A stretch of 64,000 bases of DNA from Pelomonas sp. Root1444 (GTDB taxonomy: Bacteria > Pseudomonadota > Gammaproteobacteria > Burkholderiales > Burkholderiaceae_C): NCBI RefSeq assembly GCF_001426885.1, contig NZ_LMFP01000013.1, positions 110,574 through 174,573 on the forward strand. The letters are read 5' to 3'. Within the stretch, counting starts at the first letter, position 1, and every line of letters begins with the position of its first letter. Below, in pieces: positions 40,804 through 49,455 of this stretch. A model generated the notes under the pieces. It searched no databases. It was not told the DNA's origin and saw nothing but the letters and a program-made list of their open reading frames with translations. The translations under genes and the position numbers were made by a program.

Positions 40804-42686
40804 CAACGTCCCAAAACCCGCAGGATCTCGCGGCCGTAGGCCTCGAGCTTCTTGGCGCCCACGCCGCTGATCTCGCCCAGCTCCACCAGGTCGCCCGGCA
40901 TCGCGCGCGCCATCTCGGCCAGCGTCGTGTTCTGGAAGATCACATACGCCGGCAGGCCATGCTCCTTGGCCACCTCCGAGCGCCAGGCCTTCAGCGCCTC
41001 GAAGCGCTCCTGCGCCTCGGCATCCAGGCCCAGCGCCGGGTCGACCTTGGGCTTGGCACCGCCACGTGACGCCTTGCCGCGCGGCTTCTTCTCCTCCGCC
41101 TCGCGCAGCCTCACCTCCACCTCGCCCTTGAGCACCGCGCGCGCGCTGTCCTGCAGCGCCAGCGTGTTGAACTCGCCCTCGGCGGCCACATGGCCCAGCG
41201 CGATCAGCTGGCGCAGCACGGCCCGCCACTGCTGCTCCGACAGGTCCGCGCCGCAGGCCCAGGTGGACAGCTTGTCGTGCGCGTATTGGCGGGTCTTGTC
41301 GGTCGCCTTGCCGCGCAGCACGTCGATGAGGTGGCCGGCGCCGAAGCGCTCGCCGCGCTGGTGGAAGCGGTAGATGCACGACAGCAGCTTGCGCGCCGCC
41401 TCGGTCGCGTCCCAGGTGGTGGGCGGGTTCAGGCAGTTGTCGCAATTCCCGCACCGGACGCTCTGCTCGCCGAAATAGCCCAGCAGCCGCACGCGCCGGC
41501 AGTCCGTCGCCTCCGCCAGCGCCAGCAGCGCATCGAGCTTGCCGCGCTGGCCCTGCTTGAAGACCTCGTCCGCCGGGCTGTCATCGATCATGCGGCGCTG
41601 GTTGACGACGTCGGCCAGGCCATAGGTCATCCAGGCCTCGGCCGGCGCGCCGTCGCGGCCGGCGCGGCCGGTCTCCTGGTAGTAGCTCTCGATGTTCTTG
41701 GGCAGGTCCAGGTGGGCGACGAAGCGCACGTCGGGCTTGTCAATGCCCATGCCGAAGGCGATGGTGGCCACCATGATCAGTCCCTCCTCGCGCAGGAAGC
41801 GGTCCTGGTGGCGGCGGCGCACGTCGGCGTCCAGCCCGGCGTGGTACGGCAGCGCGTTCAGGCCTTCGGACTTCAGCCACTCGGCCGTCTCGTCCACCTT
41901 CTTGCGGCTCTGGCAGTAGACGATGCCGGCCTCGCCCTCGTGCTCGTCGCGCACGAAGCGCAGCAGCTGCTCGCGCGGCGACGCGTTCTTCTCGACGATC
42001 AGGTAGCGGATGTTGGGCCGGTCGAAGCTGCTGATGAAGACGCGCGCGTCCTGCAACTGCAGCCGCTCGATGATGTCGGCCCGCGTCAGGTCGTCGGCCG
42101 TGGCGGTCAGCGCGATGCGCGGCACGTCGGGGAAGCGCTCGTGCAGCAGGCTCAGCTGCAGGTACTCCGAGCGGAAGTCGTGCCCCCACTGGCTGACGCA
42201 ATGCGCCTCGTCGATGGCGAACATCGACAGCAGGCCGCGCTCGTGCAGGCTGGCCAGCTGCGCCAGGAAGCGCGGCGTCGTCAGCCGCTCAGGCGCGGCG
42301 TAGAGCAGCGTCAGGCGCCCGCTCATCATTTCGCGCTCGATGCGGCTGGCCTCCTCGCCGGTCTGGCTGGAGTTCAGGAAGGCCGCATGCACGCCCGCTT
42401 CCTCCAGCGCTCCGACCTGGTCGTGCATCAGCGCGATCAGCGGGCTGACGACGATGGCCACGCCCTGGCCGCGCGTGTGCCGCACGATGGCCGGCACCTG
42501 GTAGCACAGGCTCTTGCCGCCGCCCGTCGGCATCAGCACCAGCGCGTCGCCACCGGCAGCCACCTGCTGGACGATCTCGGCCTGCTGGCCGCGGAAGGCC
42601 GTGTAGCCGAAAACTGCTGACAGGACCTGGTGCGCGGCGGATTGCAGGTCGTCGGTGGGGCTTGGAAGATGCAGGGGCGGATTCAC
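40803..42686 (-). CDS. recQ: ATP-dependent DNA helicase RecQ
   Basis: RecQ unwinds DNA 3' to 5' in recombination repair. The product is about 627 residues: Walker [20 protein letters not shown] box [15 protein letters not shown], motif [15 protein letters not shown] zinc-binding Cys cluster ([19 protein letters not shown]) and a C-terminal HRDC domain ([20 protein letters not shown]). GTG at 42686 (VNPPLHLP) is preferred; an ATG at 42722 would overlap the divergent cupin gene. DUF3565 is coupled downstream. Confidence 0.95.
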   Translation of the reverse strand: MNPPLHLPSPTDDLQSAAHQVLSAVFGYTAFRGQQAEIVQQVAAGGDALVLMPTGGGKSLCYQVPAIVRHTRGQGVAIVVSPLIALMHDQVGALEEAGVHAAFLNSSQTGEEASRIEREMMSGRLTLLYAAPERLTTPRFLAQLASLHERGLLSMFAIDEAHCVSQWGHDFRSEYLQLSLLHERFPDVPRIALTATADDLTRADIIERLQLQDARVFISSFDRPNIRYLIVEKNASPREQLLRFVRDEHEGEAGIVYCQSRKKVDETAEWLKSEGLNALPYHAGLDADVRRRHQDRFLREEGLIMVATIAFGMGIDKPDVRFVAHLDLPKNIESYYQETGRAGRDGAPAEAWMTYGLADVVNQRRMIDDSPADEVFKQGQRGKLDALLALAEATDCRRVRLLGYFGEQSVRCGNCDNCLNPPTTWDATEAARKLLSCIYRFHQRGERFGAGHLIDVLRGKATDKTRQYAHDKLSTWACGADLSEQQWRAVLRQLIALGHVAAEGEFNTLALQDSARAVLKGEVEVRLREAEEKKPRGKASRGGAKPKVDPALGLDAEAQERFEALKAWRSEVAKEHGLPAYVIFQNTTLAEMARAMPGDLVELGEISGVGAKKLEAYGREILRVLGR

Positions 42687-42712
42687 GCCGCGATTGTCCC
42701 AGGAGCTCACCC

Positions 42713-43207
42713 GTGACCCCATCCGATAAAGCCGCCGAGCTGCGCGAGCGGTTGATCCGCAATTTCAACGACGTGCCGCGCGAACGCCTGCTGCGCCCGC
42801 CACGCTACGACACCGAGACGGCCAGCCTGTCCGACGGCACCGCCGCCAAGAAGCTCGGTGCCGGCTTCGACATCCTCGCGCCGGGCCAGATCGCCTGCCC
42901 CTACCACTTCCACCACGCGCAGGAGGAGATGTTCGTCATCCTGCAGGGCGAGGCCACGCTGCGGGTGGCGGGCGAGGAGGTGCCCATCAAAGCCGGCGAC
43001 GTGATCTTCGTGCCACCCGGGCCGGAGTACCCGCACCACATCGTCAACACGTCGGACGCGCCGCTGCACTACCTCAGCATCAGCACGCAGGAGCGGCCGG
43101 AGGTCTGCGAGTACCCGGACTCGGGCAAGGTGGGCATCTTCACGCCGGGGTTGCGTTTCCTGCAGAAGCGCGACGCCGGGCTGGACTACTGGGACGGCGA
43201 GCCGTGA
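42713..43207 (+). CDS. Cupin domain-containing protein
   Basis: A 164-residue single-domain cupin with both metal motifs: [21 protein letters not shown] (His, His, Glu) and the second strand pair [11 protein letters not shown]. The fold binds a divalent metal and often serves dioxygenases, isomerases or sensors; no specific reaction can be assigned. The GTG at 42713 is chosen since AGGAG lies 7 bp upstream. Divergent from recQ with almost no gap. Confidence 0.9.
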   Translation: MTPSDKAAELRERLIRNFNDVPRERLLRPPRYDTETASLSDGTAAKKLGAGFDILAPGQIACPYHFHHAQEEMFVILQGEATLRVAGEEVPIKAGDVIFVPPGPEYPHHIVNTSDAPLHYLSISTQERPEVCEYPDSGKVGIFTPGLRFLQKRDAGLDYWDGEP

Positions 43208-43266
43208 AACGGCAATGCGGCGGCAGCCCGTCGCGCGGGTTCTGAGCTGCTCGGACAATCGGGCGC

Positions 43267-44013
43267 ATGCCCCATGCCGTGTCTCTTCTCCGCGCCGCGC
43301 GTCTGGCGAGCGCCACCAAGCCGTTCCTGGCGCGCGGTGGCTTCAAGCGCGAGCGTTGCGAGGGTTGCCGATTGGTCCCTACGCACTGCATGTGCGCCTT
43401 GCGCCCGTCGGTCAACACCCGCGCCGCGGTGTGCCTGCTGATGGCCGATATCGAGCCGCTGAAGCCGACCAACACCGGCTGGTTGGTCGCGGATGCGATC
43501 ACGGATACGTTCGCCTTCGGCTGGTCGCGTACCCAGCCCGATCCGGCGCTACTCGCCCTGCTCGCCGATCCGACGTGGGACTGCTACGTCGTGTTCCCAG
43601 GCCAATACGCCGCGCCGGAACGCGTGGTGCATGCCGTCCAGCCGCACGCCGCGGGCGAGGATGGCGCGCTCAAGCGGCCGCTGCTCATCCTGCTGGACGG
43701 CACCTGGTCCGAGGCGCGCAAGATGTTCAGCCGAAGCCCTTACCTGAACCCCATGCCCGTGCTCAGTCTGGCGCCCGCCGAGGCTTCGCAATACAGGCTG
43801 CGCCGTTCACGCTGCGGCGACCATTTCTGCACCAGCGAGGTTGCCGCGCGGTGCCTCAGCCTCGCGGGCGACGAGGCCGCCGGCAAGACGCTTGAGGCCT
43901 ACCTGGGCGTCTTCACGCATCACTACCTGCAGGCGAGGAATCAGTTGCCCGTCGTCCGGGAAGGCCTGGCGCACCAGCGCCTGGACGAGGCGATCGCACG
44001 GCAGGCTGCATGA
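43267..44013 (+). CDS. DTW domain protein, tRNA-uridine aminocarboxypropyltransferase-like (TapT)
   Basis: A 248-residue protein with an N-terminal zinc-type Cys cluster (CEGCRLVPTHCMCAL), and the DTW-family active segment LDGTWSEARKMFSRSPYL, followed by YRLRRS and a C-terminal FTHHYLQAR. DTW proteins add 3-amino-3-carboxypropyl from SAM to tRNA uridine (acp3U). The motif here is DGTW, not strictly DTW, as in many homologues. No operon partner. Confidence 0.87.
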   Translation: MPHAVSLLRAARLASATKPFLARGGFKRERCEGCRLVPTHCMCALRPSVNTRAAVCLLMADIEPLKPTNTGWLVADAITDTFAFGWSRTQPDPALLALLADPTWDCYVVFPGQYAAPERVVHAVQPHAAGEDGALKRPLLILLDGTWSEARKMFSRSPYLNPMPVLSLAPAEASQYRLRRSRCGDHFCTSEVAARCLSLAGDEAAGKTLEAYLGVFTHHYLQARNQLPVVREGLAHQRLDEAIARQAA

Positions 44014-44035
44014 GAGGGGTCCGCCGGAGCTCGGG

Positions 44036-44251
44036 TCAGTAGTGCGGGGGCAGCTCGTCCCGCAGGTTGGCCTGCACGCCCGGTTCGGCGGCGGCGCGGT
44101 CGCGCAGTTCCACCAGCTCGCGGATGAGCCGGTCGATCTGCGCCTGCTGGCGCGTGACGACCTGGTTGAGCTGCTCGACGGTGTCCTCCGCGAAGCTGAG
44201 CTTGATTTCCAGGTCGGTGATGCGTTGTTCGAGGTCTTGCGGGTCGTCCAT
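44036..44251 (-). CDS. slyX: SlyX family protein
   Basis: A 71-residue all-helical coiled-coil protein: DLEQRITDLEIKLSFAEDTV, then EQLNQVVTRQQAQIDRL, ending in the family's typical LPPHY. SlyX is a widespread short protein of unknown role. It lies 20 bp downstream of the same-strand LysR gene. Confidence 0.93.
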   Translation of the reverse strand: MDDPQDLEQRITDLEIKLSFAEDTVEQLNQVVTRQQAQIDRLIRELVELRDRAAAEPGVQANLRDELPPHY

Positions 44252-44270
44252 TGCGGCATTGGGCCAGAAA

Positions 44271-45110
44271 TCAGGCCGCCCAATCTTTCAGCGCCCGCTC
44301 CATGTCTTGCAGACCCTGGCGCGCCAGCAGGTAGAACGACAGTCGGCCGGGCGCGGGCCAGCGGCCGCTGCCGCGCAGCGGCGCGGCCAGGTCGGCCGGA
44401 ATGGCCGACTGGTTGAGGCAGCCCACGCCCCAGCCGGCGCGGATGGCGGCCACGGCGCCGTGGCTGCCAGTGCAGCTCAGCCGCAGGTGATGCGGCCGGC
44501 CGGCGCGGGCCAGCGCGGCCAGCGCCATGCGCCGCACCGGGCAGTCCGGCCCCAGCAGCACCAGCGGCACCGGGCCATCGCCCACCGCGGCGCCCGCGCC
44601 GGCCGCGGCCACCCAGGACAGCGGCTCACGGCGCAGCAGCCGGGCGCCGGCCAGCGGCGCGTCGCTGGTGACGATGGCCAGGTCCATCTCGCCGGCCGCC
44701 CACAGCTGCTGCAGCGCCGCCGAGCTGGCCCACAGCACCTCCAGCCGCGCGTCGGGCGCCTGGGCCTGCAGCAGCGCCAGCAGCTCGGGCAGGCGGTGGG
44801 GCATGAAGTACTCGCTCAGGCCGACGCGCCGCAGCACCGGCCCGGCCGCGGGCTGCACGGCGGCCCGGGCTTCGTCCTGCAGCGCCAGCAGCCGCATGGC
44901 GTGGGGCAGGAAGCGCTCGCCCGCCTCGGTCAGTGCAAGGCGCCGTGTGCTGCGCTCGGCCAGGCGCACGCCGACGCTGGCCTCCAGCTGCTGCAGGTGG
45001 GTGCTGACGGCGCTCTGCGTGCGGTGCACGCGCTCGGCGGCGCGCGTGACGGAGCCGGACTGGGCCACGGCCACGAAGCTGCGCAGCCACAGGGGGTCGA
45101 TGTCGGTCAT
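44271..45110 (-). CDS. LysR family transcriptional regulator
   Basis: A 279-residue regulator. The N-terminal winged helix is typical (DPLWLRSFVAVAQSGSVTRAAERV, QSAVSTHLQQLEASVGVRL), followed by a substrate-binding domain. Divergent from the tautomerase gene with 106 bp between starts, so control of that gene is likely. Ligand unknown. SlyX follows on the same strand. Confidence 0.93.
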   Translation of the reverse strand: MTDIDPLWLRSFVAVAQSGSVTRAAERVHRTQSAVSTHLQQLEASVGVRLAERSTRRLALTEAGERFLPHAMRLLALQDEARAAVQPAAGPVLRRVGLSEYFMPHRLPELLALLQAQAPDARLEVLWASSAALQQLWAAGEMDLAIVTSDAPLAGARLLRREPLSWVAAAGAGAAVGDGPVPLVLLGPDCPVRRMALAALARAGRPHHLRLSCTGSHGAVAAIRAGWGVGCLNQSAIPADLAAPLRGSGRWPAPGRLSFYLLARQGLQDMERALKDWAA

Positions 45111-45216
45111 GGGTCATTCATCCGCGTTTTCGATGAATCGGCTCGAATCATCCTGCTTCACTGATGGATCGTGCGTGCCTAGACTGACCTTGTCAACATC
45201 TGAAAAGGAGCCCCTC

Positions 45217-45615
45217 ATGCCCTACATCCACATCCAGATCTCCGGCGAAGCCGACGACAAGCTGGCCGCCGACGTCGCCACCAGCGCCTCGGACCTGACC
45301 GCGCGACTGCTCGGCAAAGATCCGTCGCTGACCGCCGTCGTCATCGACTTCATTCCCGCCAAGCGCTGGTTCGTCGGCGGCCACCGCCTCGACGGGCGCG
45401 ATGAGCGCAGTTACCACTGGATGGTCAGCATCACCGACGAGACCAACACCAAGAAGGAGAAGGCGGCCTACCTGCAAGCCGCGCACGCCAGCATGGGCGA
45501 GCTGCTGGGATCGGTGGCCGAGCATTCCTACGTGCACGTGGCCGACCTGCGCGCCAGCGCCTACGGCTACGGCGGCCAGACGCAGGAGCATCGCTACCAG
45601 CATCCGGGCGCCTGA
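45217..45615 (+). CDS. Tautomerase family protein (4-oxalocrotonate tautomerase-like)
   Basis: A 132-residue protein starting MPYIHIQISG, which leaves the catalytic Pro at the N-terminus after Met removal, as in 4-oxalocrotonate tautomerase relatives. The length is about twice that of 4-OT, so it belongs to a larger MIF/tautomerase subgroup. AAAGGAG precedes the ATG at 45217. Probably regulated by the divergent LysR protein. Substrate unknown. Confidence 0.87.
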   Translation: MPYIHIQISGEADDKLAADVATSASDLTARLLGKDPSLTAVVIDFIPAKRWFVGGHRLDGRDERSYHWMVSITDETNTKKEKAAYLQAAHASMGELLGSVAEHSYVHVADLRASAYGYGGQTQEHRYQHPGA

Positions 45616-45640
45616 GCCGTGCGCCCCCGGCCGGCGGCGG

Positions 45641-46486
45641 CTACTTGCGGTCGCCCTTGGCGCTGATGGACCCCATGCCCGACACCGAGCGCTGCACGCT
45701 GGGGTTGCCGAAGTAGTCGACCGAGCCGATGCCGGAGATGTGGGCGGAGAGGTCGTCCGTCACCCACAGCACCACGTTGCCGATGCCGCTCACGTTGACC
45801 CGCGCCCGCTGGGCCTGCAGGCGGTCGGCGACGACCTTGCCCTTGCCGGAGATCTGCAGCGCCAGGTCGTCCACGCGGCCGCCGAGCTGGCCTTCGCCCG
45901 CGCCGCTGATGCCGAACGTGAGCTGGCGCGCCTGCAGATGGTCCAGCCGCACGTTGCCGGCACCGCTGATGGTCAGCTTGAGCTGGTCGGTGCGCAGCGG
46001 GCCGGGCGCGTGCACGTCGCTCGCACCGGAGACCGACAGCTGGCGCAGCTGGCGGACTTCCACCTGCACGAACAGCTTGTCGCTCTGCCAGAACTTCCAG
46101 CCGCCGGCCGGGTGGATGATGAGCTGGCGGCCGGCCAGCTCGACCTTGACGCCGCGCTGCACCTCGTCGTCGCCGGCGATGAAGACCTGGTCGCGCTCGG
46201 CCTGCACGACGAGCACGCGCGCCGCGCCGCCCAATTCGACGCGATCGAAGGCGCCCGGCGCGTAGACCTTGCCCGGGCCCGCCGGCGGGGCCGGAGGCGC
46301 TGGCGGGGCGGGCGGCGCGGGCCGCTCCGCTTTCTCGGGCCTCTCGGGCCTCTCGGGCTTCTCGGCCCGCTCCGGCCTTTCGGGGCGTTCGGCCCGTTCC
46401 GCCTGTTCCGGCCGTTCCGGTCTTTCGAACGTCTGCGCCTGAACCAGACCGGTGGCGACCACCAACGCGAGCCACCAGGTCTTCAC
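45641..46486 (-). CDS. GIN domain (DUF2807) protein with ERP-rich linker
   Basis: A 281-residue exported protein. Signal peptide (MKTWWLALVVATGLVQA), then about 45 residues of repeating Glu-Arg-Pro triplets (ERPERPEQAERAERPERP and so on), a Pro/Ala hinge, then the head GIN domain (about residues 75-270), a beta-helix with GAGNV, GAGEG, GIGNV and GIGSV turns. Adhesin/auto-transporter-like folds of this family are of unknown function. GTG start overlaps the LytTR regulator stop by 4 bp (GTGA), so the regulator, kinase and this protein form one operon. Confidence 0.88.
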   Translation of the reverse strand: MKTWWLALVVATGLVQAQTFERPERPEQAERAERPERPERAEKPERPERPEKAERPAPPAPPAPPAPPAGPGKVYAPGAFDRVELGGAARVLVVQAERDQVFIAGDDEVQRGVKVELAGRQLIIHPAGGWKFWQSDKLFVQVEVRQLRQLSVSGASDVHAPGPLRTDQLKLTISGAGNVRLDHLQARQLTFGISGAGEGQLGGRVDDLALQISGKGKVVADRLQAQRARVNVSGIGNVVLWVTDDLSAHISGIGSVDYFGNPSVQRSVSGMGSISAKGDRK

Positions 46487-47226
46487 AGCGACTGCTCCCT
46501 CAGCATCTTGGACACCTCGCGGTTGGCCGTGATGCGCGAGCCGTCGCGCAGCTGCACGACCAGCTGCGAGTTCTCGTCGGGCGTCATGCTCTCGACGAAA
46601 TCCAGGTTGACGATGCAGCCGCGCTGCACGCGCAGGAAGCGGGTCGGGTCCAGCCGCGTCTCGAAGCTGGCGATGGGCAGGCGCACCAGGAAGCTGCGGC
46701 CCTTGCTGGTGATGGCGGTGTACTTGTTATCGGAGCGCAGGCTCTCGATGTCGCCCACCTGCAGCGGGAAGATCTTGCCCTGGTCACGCACGAGCAGCCG
46801 GGTCAGCGGCGCATCGGCCGGCGCGCCCAGCGCCTGGGCCACGTCGGCGGCACTGGGGGCGGCGTCGCGCAGCGCATGGGCCACGGCCTCGTCGAAACGC
46901 TCGCGCGAGAAGGGCTTGAGCAGGTAGTCCACCGCATGCAGCTCGAAGGCCGTCAGCGCATGCTGGTCATAGGCCGTCGTGAAGATGATGCGCGGCTGGT
47001 GAGCGTCGCCTTGCAGCGCCTGCACCACCTGCAGGCCCGTCAGCCCTGGCATCTGGATGTCGGTCAGCACCAGGGCCGGCTTCAGCGCCCGGATCTGCGC
47101 GAGCGCCTCCTCGCCGTCCTCGCAGACGGCGACCAGCTGCAGGCCCGGCGTGGCCTTCACCCAGTCGGCCAGCGCCTCGGCGGCCAGGTGTTCGTCTTCG
47201 GCGATGAGAACGGTGGTGGGGGTCAT
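46483..47226 (-). CDS. LytTR family response regulator
   Basis: A 247-residue regulator: receiver domain (TVLIAEDEHLAAEALADW, phospho-Asp in LVLTDIQMPGLTGLQ, Lys in YLLKPFSRERF) and C-terminal LytTR DNA-binding domain (FPLQVGDIESLRSDNKYT, FLRVQRGCIVNLDFVESM). Overlaps both neighbours by 4 bp (ATGA from the kinase, GTGA to the GIN protein). The GIN gene is its obvious candidate target or output. Confidence 0.95.
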   Translation of the reverse strand: MTPTTVLIAEDEHLAAEALADWVKATPGLQLVAVCEDGEEALAQIRALKPALVLTDIQMPGLTGLQVVQALQGDAHQPRIIFTTAYDQHALTAFELHAVDYLLKPFSRERFDEAVAHALRDAAPSAADVAQALGAPADAPLTRLLVRDQGKIFPLQVGDIESLRSDNKYTAITSKGRSFLVRLPIASFETRLDPTRFLRVQRGCIVNLDFVESMTPDENSQLVVQLRDGSRITANREVSKMLREQSL

Positions 47227-48326
47227 ACCTGAGGAATGAAGAGGTCGACGCGAAACCCCGCGCCGGGAGCGGTGTGGATGCGCAGGCGGGCCTGCCCGTC
47301 GTAGTCGAGTGCGAAGCGCTTCTTCAGCGCCGCCAGGCCCACGCCGCGGCGCTGGCCCGGCCTGGGCTCCAGCGCCGCGGGCTCGCAGCCCGGGCCGTCG
47401 TCGGCCACGGCCAGGTCCAGGCCGTGGTTGAGCGCATTGCGGCGCGCGGTGATGGTCACGCAGCCGCCGCCCTTGCGCGGCGCCACGGCGTGCAGGATGG
47501 AGTTCTCCACCAGCGGCTGCAGCGTCAGCGGCGGCAGCTCGTCGGCCATCACGCGCTCCTCCAGCTGCCAGTCCACGCGCAGCCGCTGCCCCAGCCGCAG
47601 CGCCTCCAGCGCCAGGTAGTCGCGCAGGAAATCGATCTCGTCGGACAGCATCACGCGGTCCTCGGCGCCGCGCTTGGTGTCCAGCACATAGCGCAGCATG
47701 GACGCGAACTTCAGCAGCGCGGCCTCGGCCGCGGCCGGGTCCTTGCGGGTCAGCGCGATCAGCGAGTTCAGCGTGTTGAACAGGAAATGCGGGTTCAGCT
47801 TGCCGCTGATGGCCGACAGCTCGGCCCTGGCCAACGCGCTCTCGGCCTGTGCCGCGGCGACCGCTGCCGAACGCGCGGCGCGCGACTGCAGCACCGCCGT
47901 GAAGGCCGTGGCAATGGCTGCGTAGACCACCAGCCCCCACACCGAACGCCACAACAGCCCGGCGATCAGCACCGCGCCGGCATGGTCCGCACCGAACAGC
48001 GCGGCATTGACGGCGAACTCGCCCGCCTGCCACAGCGCCGAGAACACGAATGCCGCCAGCACATGGGCCATCGCCGTCGCTGCCGAGCCGGCGTCGCTGG
48101 CATGCAGGCGGCGCGCCAGCGGCCACACGCCGACGCCCAGCAGCATCGGCGCCCACAGCATGGTGGTGGCCTGGTAGACGGCCAGCCAGAACGGGTCCAG
48201 CCCGCGGTCGAACTCGCTGCCGGCCAGCACGAACAGGCACCAGGCCAGCGCGCAGCCACCGGCATACGCGAGCCACAGCCGCGCATTCGGGCGGCGGCGG
48301 CTGTGGCGGGGGCTGGGCGAGTTCAT
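47223..48326 (-). CDS. LytS-type sensor histidine kinase
   Basis: A 367-residue kinase with about four N-terminal membrane segments, then the His_kinase (LytS) core: phospho-acceptor His in KLNPHFLFNTLNSLIALTR, N-box LVENSILHAVAP and G-box DDGPGCEPA with GVGLAALKKRF. This is the partner of the LytTR regulator, with overlapping stop/start (ATGA). The membrane part has no recognisable sensor domain. Confidence 0.94.
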   Translation of the reverse strand: MNSPSPRHSRRRPNARLWLAYAGGCALAWCLFVLAGSEFDRGLDPFWLAVYQATTMLWAPMLLGVGVWPLARRLHASDAGSAATAMAHVLAAFVFSALWQAGEFAVNAALFGADHAGAVLIAGLLWRSVWGLVVYAAIATAFTAVLQSRAARSAAVAAAQAESALARAELSAISGKLNPHFLFNTLNSLIALTRKDPAAAEAALLKFASMLRYVLDTKRGAEDRVMLSDEIDFLRDYLALEALRLGQRLRVDWQLEERVMADELPPLTLQPLVENSILHAVAPRKGGGCVTITARRNALNHGLDLAVADDGPGCEPAALEPRPGQRRGVGLAALKKRFALDYDGQARLRIHTAPGAGFRVDLFIPQV

Positions 48327-48483
48327 GGCTTCATCTTAGGGAGGCCGGGCGGGCGGCCGCTGGGTGGCGAGACGAAGTGCGGGCCCCGGGGTGCGGGATG
48401 CGGTCTCCGGGGTGTTGCTGACGCCCGTGATGGGGTCGGCCGGCATAATTCGCACCCTTCCCCATCGAATTCGGACGAGCGTC

Positions 48484-49029
48484 ATGGCCAGCGTCAACAA
48501 AGTCATCATCATCGGCAACGTCGGCAAAGACCCCGAAGTTCGCTACAACCCCAGCGGCGGCGCCTGGTGCACGCTGAGCCTGGCCACCACGCGCAACTGG
48601 AAGAACCGCGAGACCGGCGAACGCCAGGAAGAGACCGAATGGCACCGCGTCGTCTTCAACGACCGCCTGGCCGAGATCGTCGGCGAGTACGTCAAGAAGG
48701 GCCGCCCGCTGTACGTCGAAGGCCGCCTGAAGACCCGCAAGTGGCAGGACAAGGAAGGCCGCGACACCTACACCACCGAGATCATTGCCCAGGAGATGCA
48801 GCTGCTGGGTGGTCGTGAAGGCATGGGCGGTGGCGGCGATGAGGGCGGTGGCGGCAGCTACGGTCGTGGGGCTGGTGCTGGCGGCGGCGGTGGTGGTGAC
48901 GAGTACGGCGGTGGCCGCCCAGCGGCACGTCCTGCTGCGGCCCAGCGCCCGGCGGCTCCGCGGGCACCGGCCCCGGCGCCCAAGGCGTCGACAGGGTTTG
49001 ATGATATGGATGACGATATTCCGTTCTGA
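48484..49029 (+). CDS. ssb: Single-stranded DNA-binding protein
   Basis: A 181-residue SSB. The OB-fold opens [20 protein letters not shown] and has [14 protein letters not shown] Gly-rich linker (about residues 115-145) and a Pro/Ala stretch lead to the acidic partner-binding tail DMDDDIPF. The frame extends upstream but the ATG at 48484 is the standard start. A terminator follows. Confidence 0.97.
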   Translation: MASVNKVIIIGNVGKDPEVRYNPSGGAWCTLSLATTRNWKNRETGERQEETEWHRVVFNDRLAEIVGEYVKKGRPLYVEGRLKTRKWQDKEGRDTYTTEIIAQEMQLLGGREGMGGGGDEGGGGSYGRGAGAGGGGGGDEYGGGRPAARPAAAQRPAAPRAPAPAPKASTGFDDMDDDIPF

Positions 49030-49048
49030 TAGAAAGCTTCCGTGGAAC

Positions 49049-49082
49049 AACGGCACCAGTCCTCGCGGACGGTGCCGTTTTT
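49049..49082 (+). terminator. Rho-independent terminator after ssb
   Basis: An outer 9-bp perfect stem (AACGGCACC / GGTGCCGTT) plus an inner GTCC/GGAC stem with one bulge, followed by TTTTT. Confidence 0.92.
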
Positions 49083-49101
49083 CTTTCCTGATTAGCAAGC
49101 C

Positions 49102-49218
49102 GCCTCAGCAAACCCACCGTCAGCGCCGTCGAGGCAATCGCGGTCGCCGGTTCATTCATAGAGGCGCAACGGCCGATACTGCGTTGACCGACATCGGTCC
49201 GACATGGTTTGCTGAGGC
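49102..49218. repeat. 117-bp segment with 13-bp perfect terminal inverted repeats (MITE-like)
   Basis: GCCTCAGCAAACC at 49102-49114 is matched perfectly inverted by GGTTTGCTGAGGC at 49206-49218. The interior has a smaller palindrome (GACCGACATCGGTC). No transposase frame fits inside, and no clear target-site duplication is visible, so it could be a miniature element, an insertion-sequence remnant, or a structured regulatory DNA. Confidence 0.5.
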
Positions 49219-49373
49219 AGGTTCATAGTTATGTTTTCTTTATCTACACATTTTGCTGATCCAGCGCTATTCGTATTTTCGGCCACTTGATCGACCGCGC
49301 TCTTACACTGACAACGTGCTAGCATAAAGGCTGGACATGGGTGTTTTGGTTCGCACGCCGCGCGAGCGGAGGG

Positions 49374-49427
49374 CCGGGTTCGATTCCCGGATGTCAAAGC
49401 GGTCTTTCAATCGACTGCTTTGACATC
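49374..49427. other. tRNA T-arm-like sequence joined to a 15-bp hairpin
   Basis: CCGGG-TTCGATT-CCCGG (49374-49390) has the exact form of a tRNA T-stem/loop, but no acceptor or D-arm can be paired around it. It overlaps by one base the left arm of GATGTCAAAGCGGTC, whose right arm is GACTGCTTTGACATC: 15 bp with one G:T and an 8-nt loop (49390-49427). The pattern suggests the scar of integration near a tRNA gene or a structured transcript end. No 3' CCA. Confidence 0.45.
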
Positions 49428-49455
49428 TGATTTGACTGCGCTTTAGCACTTCAAT

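Larger units (their letters stand above)
49083..49455. other. Gene-free accessory boundary region
   Basis: About 370 bp between the ssb terminator and the next gene with no supported coding region. It holds a 117-bp inverted-repeat-bounded segment at its left, an AT-richer middle, and a tRNA T-arm-like remnant with a long hairpin at its right. This is the start of an accessory patch whose composition differs from the core on both sides. Confidence 0.6.

Noticed and set aside
49320-49400. A complete tRNA gene
   Set aside because: Only the T-arm pairs correctly. No acceptor stem, D-arm or anticodon arm can be formed around it, and there is no CCA.
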